NCBI RefSeq assembly: GCF_026001925.1
Contig: NZ_AP021869.1
Span: forward strand, 1,736,001 to 1,800,000
Reading direction: 5' to 3'
DNA: 64,000 bases
Source: Vibrio gangliei
GTDB lineage: Bacteria; Pseudomonadota; Gammaproteobacteria; Enterobacterales; Vibrionaceae
Shown piece after piece: positions 51,072 through 60,591 of the stretch. Positions within the stretch are counted from its first letter, which is position 1. Each line of letters begins with the position of its first letter. A program made the translations under genes and the position numbers. Under the pieces are notes generated by a model. That model did not search any database, was not told where the DNA came from, and was given only the letters and a program-made list of their open reading frames with translations.

Positions 51072-52369
51072 TAGGAAGCCATCTCCTGTTTTTGCAGCTT
51101 ATTTTGTAAGAAGGCGATCCACGTTTTCGCAGAGTCAGACGGCTGAACTTCGTTGAGGCGCTTGGCTTCGGCTAACGCGTCGTTGTACTTTTCAAGTCGG
51201 TAAAGCAATTGGATCTTAGCCATAGCAAATTCAGACTGTTTGGCATAAGGCTTCGCTTTATCAATCACTTGTTGCGCTTTTGCATAATCACGCTGTTGTA
51301 AATAAAGCTGAGTCAGCGGCCAGTAATACTTGGCATTACGCTGCGCTAGTGCTTCCCATGTATCAATGGCTTTAGGCCACTCACGCGCCATTTGGTAATA
51401 GTAAGCCTGAGTTTTCTGGTTATCCTGCGTTTTGCTATCCGGGAAGGTATCAAACATCTCCTGCATAATACGAGCGCCACGCTCTGGTATTTTATTTTGC
51501 GCGTAAAGCTGAGCCAATGTTTTGTAATCCGCGGCCGTAAATTCCACATTTTGCTTTTTCGCCAATGCGTACGTATCGAGGGCAGATTGATTCTTACGTT
51601 GCTGTAGTTGAGCCGAAATCTGCTGTTGCCACCAAGCCTTATTATTAGGCTCAATTCGAATCAAACTGCTCAACGTTCTTTCCGCATTGTTCCACTGTTT
51701 AAGCTGTAGCTCCGCGATCACTTGCATACGCAAAGACTGTAACTGTTTTTGAGCATCCGGCGCTTTGTATTTCACAATTGAACTGCGAACTTGGCTCCAT
51801 TGCTGCTGTTGGTAATAGGCCGCCGCTAAACGAAAATACACATCATTGGTGTCTTTTTGAAATTGCGCTTTATCTTGTGCGGTTGGGCTGTATTTGATTG
51901 CCAGAGTATTGCGGTATTCTTTAGCTGAATTGGAAAAATCTTGCTGAGAATACAAAATATCCGCCAACATACGATTGGCTTGCCACTGAACTTTTGGCTC
52001 AAGCGCCTTGAGGCCGACCGATTTGCGTAATTGAGAAATTGAAGATTTAGGTTGCTCTGCTTGCCAGTAATAAATAGCTAATACACGGCTTACAAACGCT
52101 TTGTCATAATCGGTACTCGGTTCAAAACTACTTAATACTTCAATCGCCTTATCAAGATGATCTTGCTGGGCTAAGGCGTCAGCTTGGGCAAGCTTCTTAC
52201 CTGCATAGGGGGTCAAGCCTGCCGCAAAACTTGCCGTTGGCAATAACGCAAAACAGACAAGTGCACAGCAAACCGCCGCGGCATGTCGCCATGTCTTTTT
52301 CCAAGATTTTAAAATACCCATACTCATTTCAAATCCCATCGACGTTATCACTGTTCTCATCGTTATCAT
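51071..52369 (-). CDS. TPR-repeat periplasmic protein of the TonB2 operon
   Basis: The 432-residue protein has a signal peptide (hydrophobic segment VCCALVCFALLPTASFA after a basic start) and about nine TPR-like helix pairs, for example AEKLAKRL-type segments and WPLTQLYLQQRDYAKAQQVIDKA in part. It is predicted to be periplasmic. The same gene ends the TonB2 cluster in V. cholerae and relatives as far as I recall. Its ATG overlaps the tonB2 stop by one base (TGATG). An internal start at 52327 or 52321 would give a more usual signal peptide. The role is unknown; it may scaffold the TonB2 complex. Confidence 0.82.
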   Translation of the reverse strand: MITMRTVITSMGFEMSMGILKSWKKTWRHAAAVCCALVCFALLPTASFAAGLTPYAGKKLAQADALAQQDHLDKAIEVLSSFEPSTDYDKAFVSRVLAIYYWQAEQPKSSISQLRKSVGLKALEPKVQWQANRMLADILYSQQDFSNSAKEYRNTLAIKYSPTAQDKAQFQKDTNDVYFRLAAAYYQQQQWSQVRSSIVKYKAPDAQKQLQSLRMQVIAELQLKQWNNAERTLSSLIRIEPNNKAWWQQQISAQLQQRKNQSALDTYALAKKQNVEFTAADYKTLAQLYAQNKIPERGARIMQEMFDTFPDSKTQDNQKTQAYYYQMAREWPKAIDTWEALAQRNAKYYWPLTQLYLQQRDYAKAQQVIDKAKPYAKQSEFAMAKIQLLYRLEKYNDALAEAKRLNEVQPSDSAKTWIAFLQNKLQKQEMAS

Positions 52370-53073
52370 CAGTGACTGATCTTAAATTCAATTTTAACTT
52401 GCTGGCCCGGTTGCTTGACCGCTTTGCCACCTTCAATTTGTGGCTGGTATTTCCAGTTTCTTAATGCTTGAACCGCGGGACGAACGAACGCTTTACTTGG
52501 TTCAGCTTGCACCACTTGAATATCTTCCGGCCGGCCTTGTTCATTAATGGTAAATGACATCACCACAAAGCCTTCCACGCGACGTTTCAACATGCGAGCA
52601 GGATAAGTGGGCTCAGCGCGATATAACGGCATCGCTTGTTGTTGCTGACCGACTCCGGTTCCCACATTACCTGCTGCCACAGGCGTCGGGTTGCTGACAT
52701 TAATCGCCGGCATATTAATGGCAACATTAGAATCGGAAAACGTCATGCTGGTATCAATTGCCACTTGTGGGGCTTGTACTTGAGGTACGGCGGCAGTCGG
52801 CGTTTGCGGCGTCGCCATCTCTTGTGGTTGTTCTGGTACTTTTGGTGGTTCAGGGAGCTGGCGCATACGACGTTGCGATTCAGAATCTTGCTCTTGCATC
52901 ACCACATCAAACGCTAATGGCGCTTGGTCATCAGTTACCCCGGTTTTCACGCTACCCACCATCCACGACATAAGCGCAAACAAAGCAAAAGCCGTGATTA
53001 ATCCTAATGGAATCGCAATCAATAAGCGTGCTGAGGAAGTGTTCATCTTGTGTGCGTGACTGCTGACACTCAT
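52369..53073 (-). CDS. tonB2: TonB2-type energy transducer
   Basis: TonB transmits the proton-motive force from ExbBD to outer-membrane receptors. The 234-residue protein has one N-terminal membrane helix (about 15-40), a Pro/Glu/Gln-rich periplasmic linker (QLPEPPKVPEQPQ), and a C-terminal domain with YRAEPTYPARMLKRRVEGFVV, FTINEQGRPEDI and ALRNWKYQPQ. The Pro linker is shorter than in TonB1, as known for TonB2. It overlaps the TPR gene by one base and sits 11 bp behind exbD2. Confidence 0.92.
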   Translation of the reverse strand: MSVSSHAHKMNTSSARLLIAIPLGLITAFALFALMSWMVGSVKTGVTDDQAPLAFDVVMQEQDSESQRRMRQLPEPPKVPEQPQEMATPQTPTAAVPQVQAPQVAIDTSMTFSDSNVAINMPAINVSNPTPVAAGNVGTGVGQQQQAMPLYRAEPTYPARMLKRRVEGFVVMSFTINEQGRPEDIQVVQAEPSKAFVRPAVQALRNWKYQPQIEGGKAVKQPGQQVKIEFKISH

Positions 53074-53084
53074 ACTACTTTCAC

Positions 53085-53492
53085 CTAGGATTTATCGGCT
53101 GTGGCTAAGGCAATTTTGGCAATACCCGCCCCTTTCGCCGCATCCATCACTTGTACAACCGTACCGTTATACGCATGTTGATCCGCTTGAATCACCAAGC
53201 TGGCATCCGGTTTATCAATGACAATTTTTTCAAGTGCGGCACCAACACGTTCAACATCCACACGTTGTTTGTCGATATACACATCATTGGCGGCGGTCAC
53301 CGCAATAAAAATACCGGCATCGGTTTGCGCCGTAGCATTTGAGGCTTGTGGGCGGTTCACTTCGACACCAGATTCATTCACAAACGAACTGGTGACAATG
53401 AAGAAGATCAACATAATGAATACAATATCAAGCATCGAGGTTAAATCGACTTGCGCTTCTTCTTTTGCTTTTGTAGGACGAACTAATCTCAT
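53085..53492 (-). CDS. exbD2: ExbD2 proton channel subunit
   Basis: ExbD is the pentamer- or dimer-forming component that couples proton flow to TonB. The 135-residue protein has one membrane helix near the N-terminus containing the essential Asp in LTSMLDIVFIMLIFFIV, then a periplasmic domain with VIQADQHAYNGTVVQVMDAAK. It overlaps exbB2 by 4 bp. Confidence 0.93.
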   Translation of the reverse strand: MRLVRPTKAKEEAQVDLTSMLDIVFIMLIFFIVTSSFVNESGVEVNRPQASNATAQTDAGIFIAVTAANDVYIDKQRVDVERVGAALEKIVIDKPDASLVIQADQHAYNGTVVQVMDAAKGAGIAKIALATADKS

Positions 53493-54034
53493 TCGCCACT
53501 CCTTAATTGCTGTTCTAAGTGCATTTCTTTACGAGTTGCGACTTTCACTAATCGAGAATGAGCAAACATACCTGCCAATGCGGCTACCATGCCTGCCATG
53601 GTCGGTAAGGTTGCCATTGAAATACCAGATGCCATGAGTTTCGGATCGTTGCTGCCAGAAATCGACATTAAATCAAACACAGTGATCATACCGGTCACCG
53701 TACCGAGTAAACCGAGCATTGGGCATAGGCTGACTAAGGCTTTGATTAAATCCAAATACTGAGTCAGCATCACATGCGCTTGTTGCAACATGCCTTCTTT
53801 TTGTGCCAGCGCATACCAAGAGTCATGTTCCGTGCGATGCTTCCACTGAGCGACCCATTCGGCTTTTTGATGACGGTAAGAGACACTCAAAAACACAATG
53901 CGCTCAATGATCAAAACCCAGCACAATAACACCACCGCTGCTAGCCACCACAACACTTGCCCACCACGAGACATAAACTCCATCAAGTGAGAGTTCATCA
54001 AGTCGGGAAATTGAATGACAATCCAAGCTAACAT
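53489..54034 (-). CDS. exbB2: ExbB2 proton channel subunit
   Basis: ExbB forms the pentameric channel around ExbD. The 181-residue protein has an N-terminal helix (LWWLAAVVLLCWVLIIERIVFL), a cytoplasmic loop, and two C-terminal helices with LVSLCPMLGLLGTVTGMITVFDLM and MVAALAGMFA, including the conserved Thr-Gly pair in the MotA/TolQ/ExbB family. It overlaps ttpC by one base (TAATG). Confidence 0.93.
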   Translation of the reverse strand: MLAWIVIQFPDLMNSHLMEFMSRGGQVLWWLAAVVLLCWVLIIERIVFLSVSYRHQKAEWVAQWKHRTEHDSWYALAQKEGMLQQAHVMLTQYLDLIKALVSLCPMLGLLGTVTGMITVFDLMSISGSNDPKLMASGISMATLPTMAGMVAALAGMFAHSRLVKVATRKEMHLEQQLRSGE

Positions 54035-55395
54035 TAGGCGCTCGCTCCAGTTAGCTGTGCATCTGATTCGGCTTCAGCGCGGCGAGCCACTAAGCTCACA
54101 CCTTGTTTTTCAAGCGTATTACGAATCACTTCTGCGCGGTTAGACAAGACATTATGTGCCAGCAATAACGGCATCGCGGCTACGAGACCTAATACCGTGG
54201 TAATCAATGCCATCGAAATACCACCCGCCATGACTTTCGGGTCACCATTACCAAATTGGGTGATCACCTGGAAGGTTTCAATCATACCGGTCACCGTGCC
54301 GAGTAGACCCAGCATAGGCGCCAGTGCGGCAAACAATTTCAGCATCGACAAGCCGCGTTCAAGACCTTGCTGCTCATCCAAAATACTTTCAAGTAAACGC
54401 AACTCAAGCGACTCAACCGACTGTTTCTTCTCTTTGTTGTACACATGAAGAATGCGACCTAGCGGATTGTCATCGGTTGGGTTTTCAGGCTGTTTTAACT
54501 GTTTAGAAATTTGCTGTTGAGTAATACCTAAACGCACGCCACGAACCAGAGCAATAATCAAACCAATGATTAAAAGAGCAATGATGACTTTACCCACCAC
54601 ACCCGCTTGATCGATGCGTTGCATTAACGTCGGTTGATGCGCATATTGCTCTAACATCACGCCACGAGTCGGATCGATCAATAAAGACTGTCCAGCGTTA
54701 GAGGTAAAGTCAGACAAGGTTGGAGCATTAGACGGTAAAGCTAGGTAGTTTGCCGCTTGCTGACGCGTAAAGTCCCACTTCACGTATCCTTGTTCTGTGA
54801 GCAGTGCCATATCACCAATGCGAATGGCTGGAGCTTGCTGAGTTTTACCATCTCCTTGTACAAAAGGAATGGTCACATCAGTCACTTGGCTACCTGTTTC
54901 TACCTTGTATTGCATCGCATGCCATAAGCCATTCAATAGTTTTAGCGAAGGCAGTGAATCGGTACTGATGACTTTATTTAACTGCGCATCAAACGCTTTA
55001 CCTTGCTCACCCAAAAACGAACTTTCATAGCTCAGTTGCACATCTTTTGCTGCTTGACGCACCACGCCAAATAATTCACCAAGACTGCCCGTTGCTAGCT
55101 GCAAATCCTTACTTTTCTCCGCCAAGATCTCTTCATTGGCAGCGAAAGTATCACTTAATTGCGCGTTTTCTTTTTCAATTTGAGCGAGTTGTTTCGATAA
55201 CTGGTCACGCTTTGCTTGCAACGCTGCACGCTGCTCAGCACTCAACTGAACTCGTTGTTGGTTATGCGTATTTTCGACTTGCTGATCGGCTTTCGCTTTA
55301 TTGTCTAAATTAGATAAATCATCCGCTGAAACCGTAAAAGTTGCGGTCAATAGAGCAAGCAAGACTGCTGACGATTTAAGAGACAAATATTTCAT
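54034..55395 (-). CDS. ttpC: TtpC-like TonB2-associated proton-channel-family protein
   Basis: TtpC is the extra component that Vibrio TonB2 systems require for iron uptake. The 453-residue protein starts with a signal peptide, a long coiled-coil (ALQAKRDQLSKQLAQIEKENAQL) and a periplasmic domain of about 200 residues, then a MotA/TolQ/ExbB-type membrane part at about 265-430 with LFAALAPMLGLLGTVTGMIETFQV and VLGLVAAMPLLLAHNVL. It is therefore an ExbB paralogue with a large periplasmic extension. It overlaps the neighbouring genes by one base on each side. Confidence 0.9.
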   Translation of the reverse strand: MKYLSLKSSAVLLALLTATFTVSADDLSNLDNKAKADQQVENTHNQQRVQLSAEQRAALQAKRDQLSKQLAQIEKENAQLSDTFAANEEILAEKSKDLQLATGSLGELFGVVRQAAKDVQLSYESSFLGEQGKAFDAQLNKVISTDSLPSLKLLNGLWHAMQYKVETGSQVTDVTIPFVQGDGKTQQAPAIRIGDMALLTEQGYVKWDFTRQQAANYLALPSNAPTLSDFTSNAGQSLLIDPTRGVMLEQYAHQPTLMQRIDQAGVVGKVIIALLIIGLIIALVRGVRLGITQQQISKQLKQPENPTDDNPLGRILHVYNKEKKQSVESLELRLLESILDEQQGLERGLSMLKLFAALAPMLGLLGTVTGMIETFQVITQFGNGDPKVMAGGISMALITTVLGLVAAMPLLLAHNVLSNRAEVIRNTLEKQGVSLVARRAEAESDAQLTGASA

Positions 55396-56249
55396 TATTC
55401 GGTCTCCTTATTCACTGAGCTATTGGTATTTGAGTCAGTCGCTTGAGAAGTTTGTGTAATCGAAAGCGGTAGTGTTAACAAACTTGGTGCCTGCTGTTTA
55501 TTGGCTAGGGCATAAGCTTTATTGATTTCAACTTGCTGCTCTGCACTTGCTTCTTGCCATTGTTTCGATTCTTGCTGCCACACCCAAGCATGGCTCGCAT
55601 CTTTACTTCGAGCTAATAACACCACTTTGCCTACATACATAATGTCCACTTGACGGCTGTCATTTTCAGATAATTGGATCTGTCCTTCATAAACGCCTAG
55701 CTTCGATCCGTAATCCATTTCGATTTGGTAGGCTTCTAAAATACGACGATACTTTTCTGCTTCAGAAATATCCGCACGACTCATTAAGGTTTTCAGCTCT
55801 TGCAAACGCTTCTGGCGGCTCTCAATTCTAACCGGCACGCCTTGCTCCATCGCAGATTGCAATCCATCAATCATGTGGTACATCAATGGCACCACACCTT
55901 GACGAGTTTCAGCGATATTTTCTAGCTGTTCATCAATGCTGACTTTTTCAGCCTCTTGACTTTCAACCAATTTCTTTAAATGCTGTTGATACAATGAGAG
56001 GTTATCAACTTGGTCTTGCAAGCGTTCAATTTCCGCTTGTAGCTCAAAACTTTGATCGGAATTAGCATCAATTTTTTGCTGAGATTGTGCTGCGACTTGG
56101 TTCGTTTGACGCTCGATACTGCGCGCATTATCGAGTGAATCAGCAGAAACCGAATTTGAAAACGCTGCTAAGCAAGTCAACGCTAAAATACTGAGCTTTG
56201 CTTGTCTTTGGCCGCGCTGCATGAGCTGAGTGGATGATGAAAACAACAT
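55395..56249 (-). CDS. DUF3450 protein, first gene of the TonB2 operon
   Basis: The 284-residue protein has a signal peptide (LSILALTCLAAFSNSVSA after a basic start) and a long coiled-coil (QAEIERLQDQVDNLSLYQQHLKKLVESQE in part), followed by a mixed domain with MYHMIDGLQSAMEQGVPVR and ILEAYQIEMDYGSKLGVYEG. It is the standard DUF3450 partner of TonB2/TtpC clusters; the function is unknown. A Fur box at 56338-56352 lies 89 bp upstream, so the six-gene run DUF3450-ttpC-exbB2-exbD2-tonB2-TPR, plus the AraC gene, is probably iron-repressed. Confidence 0.88.
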   Translation of the reverse strand: MLFSSSTQLMQRGQRQAKLSILALTCLAAFSNSVSADSLDNARSIERQTNQVAAQSQQKIDANSDQSFELQAEIERLQDQVDNLSLYQQHLKKLVESQEAEKVSIDEQLENIAETRQGVVPLMYHMIDGLQSAMEQGVPVRIESRQKRLQELKTLMSRADISEAEKYRRILEAYQIEMDYGSKLGVYEGQIQLSENDSRQVDIMYVGKVVLLARSKDASHAWVWQQESKQWQEASAEQQVEINKAYALANKQQAPSLLTLPLSITQTSQATDSNTNSSVNKETE

Positions 56250-56337
56250 GATTAAGTCCGTTCAATATAAAGACGTCAGGTAAACCAACGGAAGTCAGTG
56301 AAGCGGATATTCTATACGATAAAAAAACAAAAGTTAA

Positions 56338-56352
56338 TGATAATAGTTACCA
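56338..56352. promoter_or_regulatory. Fur box upstream of the TonB2 operon
   Basis: TGATAATAGTTACCA matches the 7-1-7 consensus at 12 of 14 informative positions, with a perfect left half. It lies 89 bp upstream of the DUF3450 start, in the AT-rich promoter region. Confidence 0.7.
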
Positions 56353-56420
56353 TTAAGAATAAAAATAAAAAATAACCTTGATTAAAATCAGGTTTTGAAC
56401 TGTTTGTATAAAATTAAGAC

Positions 56421-56450
56421 AAAAAAAATGCCGATCGTTCGATCGGCATT
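56421..56450 (-). terminator. gltX terminator
   Basis: AATGCCGATC (56427-56436) pairs with GATCGGCATT (56441-56450), a 10-bp perfect stem with loop GTTC, followed on the minus strand by TTTTTTG. It lies 45 bp past the gltX stop. Confidence 0.88.
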
Positions 56451-56494
56451 ATTTCTATAATGTTTGGTTTAAAGCGTTGTTAATTGGGCGTTGC

Positions 56495-57922
56495 TTATTG
56501 GGCGTTGGCTTCACGCTCAGCAATAAACTCAAGTGCCATTTTAATGCGAGCTACAACACGCGCTTGACCGACTAGGTGCATCACGGCATCAACAGATGGA
56601 GATTGACCGCCGCCAGTCACAGCAACACGTAGTGGCATACCGATTTTACCCATGCCAATTTCTAGCTCGCTGCATACTTGCTCAATCACGCCGTGACAAG
56701 CTTCAACAGACCAATCGCTTAATGCTTCGATCTTCGCTAATGCTAATTCTAGTGGCTCTTTCGCCACGCCGCGTAGATGTTTCTTCGCTGCGCCCGCTTC
56801 AAACTCAGAGAAGTCTTGGTAGAAGTAGCGCGATTGCTCTGCCAATTCCACCAGCGTATTACAACGCTCACCGACAAGTTTAATCACATCAGTAATCGCT
56901 GGGCCATTGTCTGTGCTGATGCTTAGGTTGTCTAAGTGCCATTGTAGATGCTCTGCCACATATTCTGGCTCAGAGGTTTTAATGTAGTGGTTGTTCAACC
57001 AAAGTAACTTATCCGTGTTAAATGCTGACGCAGATTTGCTGATCGCATTTAAGCTAAAGAACTCAATCATTTCTTCACGAGAGAAGATTTCTTGGTCACC
57101 GTGAGACCAGCCTAAACGAACTAGGTAGTTGTTTAATGCGTTTGGCAAGTAACCTTCGTCACGGTATTGCATTACGCTCACCGCACCGTGACGTTTAGAC
57201 AGTTTGGCACCGTCATCACCTAAGATCATCGCACAGTGTGCAAAGGTCGGGACTGGCGCGCCAAGTGCTTCATAAATGTTGATTTGACGAGGCGTGTTGT
57301 TGATATGGTCTTCACCACGTACAACATGAGTAATGCCCATATCCCAGTCATCCACAACCACACAGAAGTTATAGGTTGGAGAACCATCAGTACGGCGAAT
57401 GATCAAATCATCTAGCTGACTGTTTGAAATTTCAATGCGACCACGGATTTGATCATCAAATACTACCGAGCCTTCTTTCGGGTTACGGAAACGGATCACA
57501 CATGGGTCACCCTCTTTCGCCGCTTGGTTTACTGCTACGATTTTTGGATGGTTAGCATCGTAACGCGCCATTTCTTTATTCGCTTCTTGCTCTGCACGAA
57601 TTTCATCAAGCAGTTCTTTTGAAGCGTAACATTTGTAGGCTTTGTCTTCGGCTAATAGCTTATCAACCATTTCGTTGTAACGATCAAAACGCTTAGTTTG
57701 GTAGTAAGGACCTTCATCCCAATCCAAACCCATCCATTGCATACCTTCTAAAATGGCATCAACCGCTTCTTGGGTTGAACGTTCTAAATCGGTATCTTCA
57801 ATACGCAAAACAAATTCACCGCCTTGGCTTTTTGCATATAACCAAGAATAAAGAGCTGTACGTGCGCCACCAACGTGTAAGTAGCCTGTTGGGCTAGGGG
57901 CAAAGCGTGTTTTAACCGTCAT
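56495..57922 (-). CDS. gltX: glutamyl-tRNA synthetase
   Basis: GltX charges tRNA-Glu with glutamate. The 475-residue protein (E. coli 471) begins [22 protein letters not shown], with the HIGH-type element HVGG at 16-19, and carries the second class I motif as [11 protein letters not shown] near 240. The Rossmann and helical anticodon-binding domains follow. ATG 57922 is chosen because AAGGTATT stands just upstream and the HIGH element normally lies near residue 16; the longest frame would add 38 unrelated residues. It is a single-gene unit. Confidence 0.97.
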   Translation of the reverse strand: MTVKTRFAPSPTGYLHVGGARTALYSWLYAKSQGGEFVLRIEDTDLERSTQEAVDAILEGMQWMGLDWDEGPYYQTKRFDRYNEMVDKLLAEDKAYKCYASKELLDEIRAEQEANKEMARYDANHPKIVAVNQAAKEGDPCVIRFRNPKEGSVVFDDQIRGRIEISNSQLDDLIIRRTDGSPTYNFCVVVDDWDMGITHVVRGEDHINNTPRQINIYEALGAPVPTFAHCAMILGDDGAKLSKRHGAVSVMQYRDEGYLPNALNNYLVRLGWSHGDQEIFSREEMIEFFSLNAISKSASAFNTDKLLWLNNHYIKTSEPEYVAEHLQWHLDNLSISTDNGPAITDVIKLVGERCNTLVELAEQSRYFYQDFSEFEAGAAKKHLRGVAKEPLELALAKIEALSDWSVEACHGVIEQVCSELEIGMGKIGMPLRVAVTGGGQSPSVDAVMHLVGQARVVARIKMALEFIAEREANAQ

Positions 57923-58122
57923 GAAAAATACCTTATTTAATCTTGTATAAAGACGAAAAGAAGATTTGCTGAAAATACTGAGCCAAACAAGAGAAAGACT
58001 GGCCAAGTAAACAAAATAGTGCGCGTATTCTAGCACTCTCAGGTTAGTACTAAAATAGCCAATCAGAATTTTGAAACTTTAATACTAAAAAAGGAAACGC
58101 CGCGAGACATTTCCTTTTGCAT

Positions 58123-58388
58123 TATACCCAAGTGACCTCAAGATGCAGAATTCAGAGCTATCATCCAAGTCTTTAGACAAGGAAGATTTATGCGGAATGT
58201 AAGCACCTTTCAAGTAAATTTGACGCTGGCTAAGGGCTTGGATGAAGCTCCCGAAGGGCTAGTTAAAACAAGCTTTATGCTGCGTTAAATTGAACAGAGA
58301 TAGAATCACTATGATCATATTCAATTTGCCTTGCCTAAAACTTGTTTTATTCTTGCTGAAACTCGCATCTTGAGGTTACTTGGGTATA
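58123..58388. repeat. MITE-like element with 24-bp inverted ends (copy 2)
   Basis: This 266-bp non-coding element begins TATACCCAAGTGACCTCAAG and ends with its inverted repeat; 23 of the outer 24 bases match. The terminal heptamers equal those of the 128-bp element at 1459-1586. The interior has no transposase and only short shadow frames; it includes a GCTTGGATGAAGC-type internal palindrome. It lies in the 580-bp gltX-porin gap, the remainder of which must contain the gltX promoter. Confidence 0.7.
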
Positions 58389-58458
58389 GCTATATCAATT
58401 TAGGATCACGTTTCAACAATGAAACGGTTTGGATGAATGGCGGCCACCTCCATCCAAG

Positions 58459-58488
58459 CAAGTGGTCACATCAGCACATGACCACTTG
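58459..58488. terminator. hairpin after the porin gene, possible terminator
   Basis: CAAGTGGTCA (58459-58468) pairs with TGACCACTTG (58479-58488), a perfect 10-bp stem 15 bp beyond the porin stop. On the minus strand it is followed by CTTGGATGG rather than a T-run, so it may be a weak or Rho-aided terminator. Confidence 0.45.
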
Positions 58489-58502
58489 TTGTTGCATAAC
58501 TC

Positions 58503-59960
58503 TTATTTCACATTAAACGGAATAGTTAGAGTCACTTTTAGGTCATTTTCATCTTGGAAGGCATTTGAGTACGGAGCCCAATCGCCTGCGTTCGAATCAT
58601 TGACATAATGGGTGTAGTAGATACCGAAGTTAGCCCCTTTCAACGCACCGCTTTGGATGGCGTAGTTGGCAAATGCACTGCCTGAGTATTCCACTAGGTC
58701 ATCAATACCGTCGACATCTGAATCTGCACCAAAGGCATAAACACCGTTTAGACCAACAGAGAAACCTGGCGCACCGAAATCAGAGAAGTCACGTTTTAAT
58801 TCTGCGAAGAAACCTAATTCACCATCGTGGTTGAAATCCGAACGATTGTTCCACCAAATATCGTATGCACCGTTTGAACCACCGTAAGCTTCAGTCAAGC
58901 GGTATGCTAGATTGCCCACATTACCACGCGTGTCTTCTGAATCGGCTGAAGTGTAGGTACTTTCTAGGCGTAGGCCGTACTGACCAAATGTTTTCGCTGT
59001 TAACAACGCTGCTTGGAAAGCGGTTTTATCGTATTGGTTATCATCATCGACAACGTAAACTTGTGGCGATACATACCAACCACCATCGGTTGTCCATTTG
59101 AACTTCACATGCGCGTTTTTACGATCACCGTCGGTTAAACCTGCATAAGCAACATCTAACAACATTTGGTCATTAATGGTGTAGCGCATACCGATAGAGT
59201 AAGCATCGCCTGCATCTTCTGCATCAGGACCGGTGCCGGTACGGAAGCTGTAATCGTGTTTGTACCAAGGCGCTTTATAAGCATCGGCGTAAACAAAACC
59301 AAGCTCTACAGGGCCAAAGTTCAGCCCGATTTCACCACCTTCATAAGTACCGGCTGCGTATGACCAGTTCACACCCATGGCGGTTGGTACGCTAGGTTGG
59401 AAATAACCACCACGCGCAATACCATATTCGCCTAACTTGACTTTAATTGCTGCGGTTTGGAATGCTGCACCATTGTCAGTACAAGAAGAATCCCACGTAC
59501 CTGTACAACCCGTATTAGTGCCTGGGTCCATATCGTAAGGATTATTCACGTTCCAGAAGTTCATTTCGTGGTCAGGCGAACCGTTATTCCACATATCAAA
59601 AGTAGCGTATACGTTTAAATCCAAACCCACCACATCGGCAGCATAACCTGAACGGATATCTAAACCGGCATAAATAGAACCATGATCTAGGTTGGTGTAT
59701 TTCGCTGTGTCTTTACCATCAGGGCCGATTTTGGCACGGGTACGATCACGCATCCAAACGTTGATAGCTCCATTCACGGTCGCATCTTCAAAGAAGCCAC
59801 CTTCATATTGCTTCTCAACAACGCCTTGGCCTGCGATTGCTGGATCATTTGGTGCGACATCGTCAGCGGCATATGCGGCTGCGGAACCTAAAAGTAAAGA
59901 CGTCACTGCTGTGCTGAGCACTGTCCTTTTAAAACCTGTCTTTTTAAAATTTGTTTTCAT
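58503..59960 (-). CDS. outer-membrane porin, OprD/ChiP-like
   Basis: The 485-residue protein has a signal peptide (MKTNFKKTGFKRTVLSTAVT, then SLLLGSAAAYA) and a mature beta barrel rich in alternating aromatic and acidic strands, ending TLTIPFNVK. The opening DATVNGAINVWMRDRTR and DLDIRSG-type strands plus TAAIKVKLGEYGIARGGYFQPSVPTAMGVNWS-type segments resemble the OprD family, which includes the chitoporin ChiP. A Cys pair in a loop (TGCTGTWDSSCTDN) is notable. Substrate unproven; a carbohydrate such as chitooligosaccharides is plausible for a vibrio, but no chitin genes lie nearby. Confidence 0.75.
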   Translation of the reverse strand: MKTNFKKTGFKRTVLSTAVTSLLLGSAAAYAADDVAPNDPAIAGQGVVEKQYEGGFFEDATVNGAINVWMRDRTRAKIGPDGKDTAKYTNLDHGSIYAGLDIRSGYAADVVGLDLNVYATFDMWNNGSPDHEMNFWNVNNPYDMDPGTNTGCTGTWDSSCTDNGAAFQTAAIKVKLGEYGIARGGYFQPSVPTAMGVNWSYAAGTYEGGEIGLNFGPVELGFVYADAYKAPWYKHDYSFRTGTGPDAEDAGDAYSIGMRYTINDQMLLDVAYAGLTDGDRKNAHVKFKWTTDGGWYVSPQVYVVDDDNQYDKTAFQAALLTAKTFGQYGLRLESTYTSADSEDTRGNVGNLAYRLTEAYGGSNGAYDIWWNNRSDFNHDGELGFFAELKRDFSDFGAPGFSVGLNGVYAFGADSDVDGIDDLVEYSGSAFANYAIQSGALKGANFGIYYTHYVNDSNAGDWAPYSNAFQDENDLKVTLTIPFNVK

Positions 59961-60523
59961 ATGTATCCCCTATTGTTTTTATAAGTCCCAAACTTGCTCT
60001 AGCTGGTAAGCAGGCTTGGGAATGTTTCCACACCAAAATCATGCCATCTTTTTTCGAGACAAAAATTTAAATACTAGGGAAATTTGACCGCCTTCAAACC
60101 GATGAGAAAATAAAAACATATAGTCAAACAAAAACAACAACTTAATAAAAAAATAAAAAGATGAAAAATAAAACATAGTGATAGAGATCTCATCAATTTA
60201 TGTATTTCCCTTTCATTTCCGCCTCAGATCACATCCTCTTTATATCCACACAAATACAAAACCTATAGATTCAATAAAAAGTTTGATCCTATACACAAAA
60301 CCACATACGTCAAAAACGTTAATTTATTAGAAATCATCATGTTGTTGATTATTTTTCAACCTAACCACAGTCATCAATGCATTGGATTTCACAACCTGTA
60401 CGCCTCAACACACAGCCGAACTTGGACTCGATAACCACCAACTTAATTTTCTATAAAAAATAAATACCCATAATTATCCCGCTATTTGGAAAATACACAT
60501 TTAAAAGAGAAGATATTTCTTTA
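59961..60523. other. porin-copA intergenic region
   Basis: These 563 bp form most of the 631-bp gap between the divergent porin and copA genes. It is AT-rich, with long A/T stretches around 60100-60180 and 60440-60520. It must contain the porin promoter and probably a long leader. I see no open reading frame, tRNA or clear hairpin to annotate beyond the copper promoter at the right end. Confidence 0.4.
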
Positions 60524-60554
60524 TTGACCTTAACCTTGATGGAAGGTTTATAGT
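60524..60554 (+). promoter_or_regulatory. CueR-type copper-responsive promoter of copA
   Basis: The -35 TTGACC (60524-60529) and -10 TATAGT (60549-60554) are separated by a 19-bp spacer, the over-long spacing typical of MerR-family promoters. The spacer contains the dyad ACCTTAACC-TTGATG-GAAGGTT, close to the E. coli copA CueR site. CueR itself is not in the window. Confidence 0.85.
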
Positions 60555-60591
60555 GTCAACATCAACATTGAAATCTGTATGGTGAGGGAAT

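Noticed and set aside
57923..58036. 38-residue N-terminal extension of GltX
   Set aside because: The HIGH-type motif would be displaced from its usual position and the ribosome-binding site is at the internal ATG.
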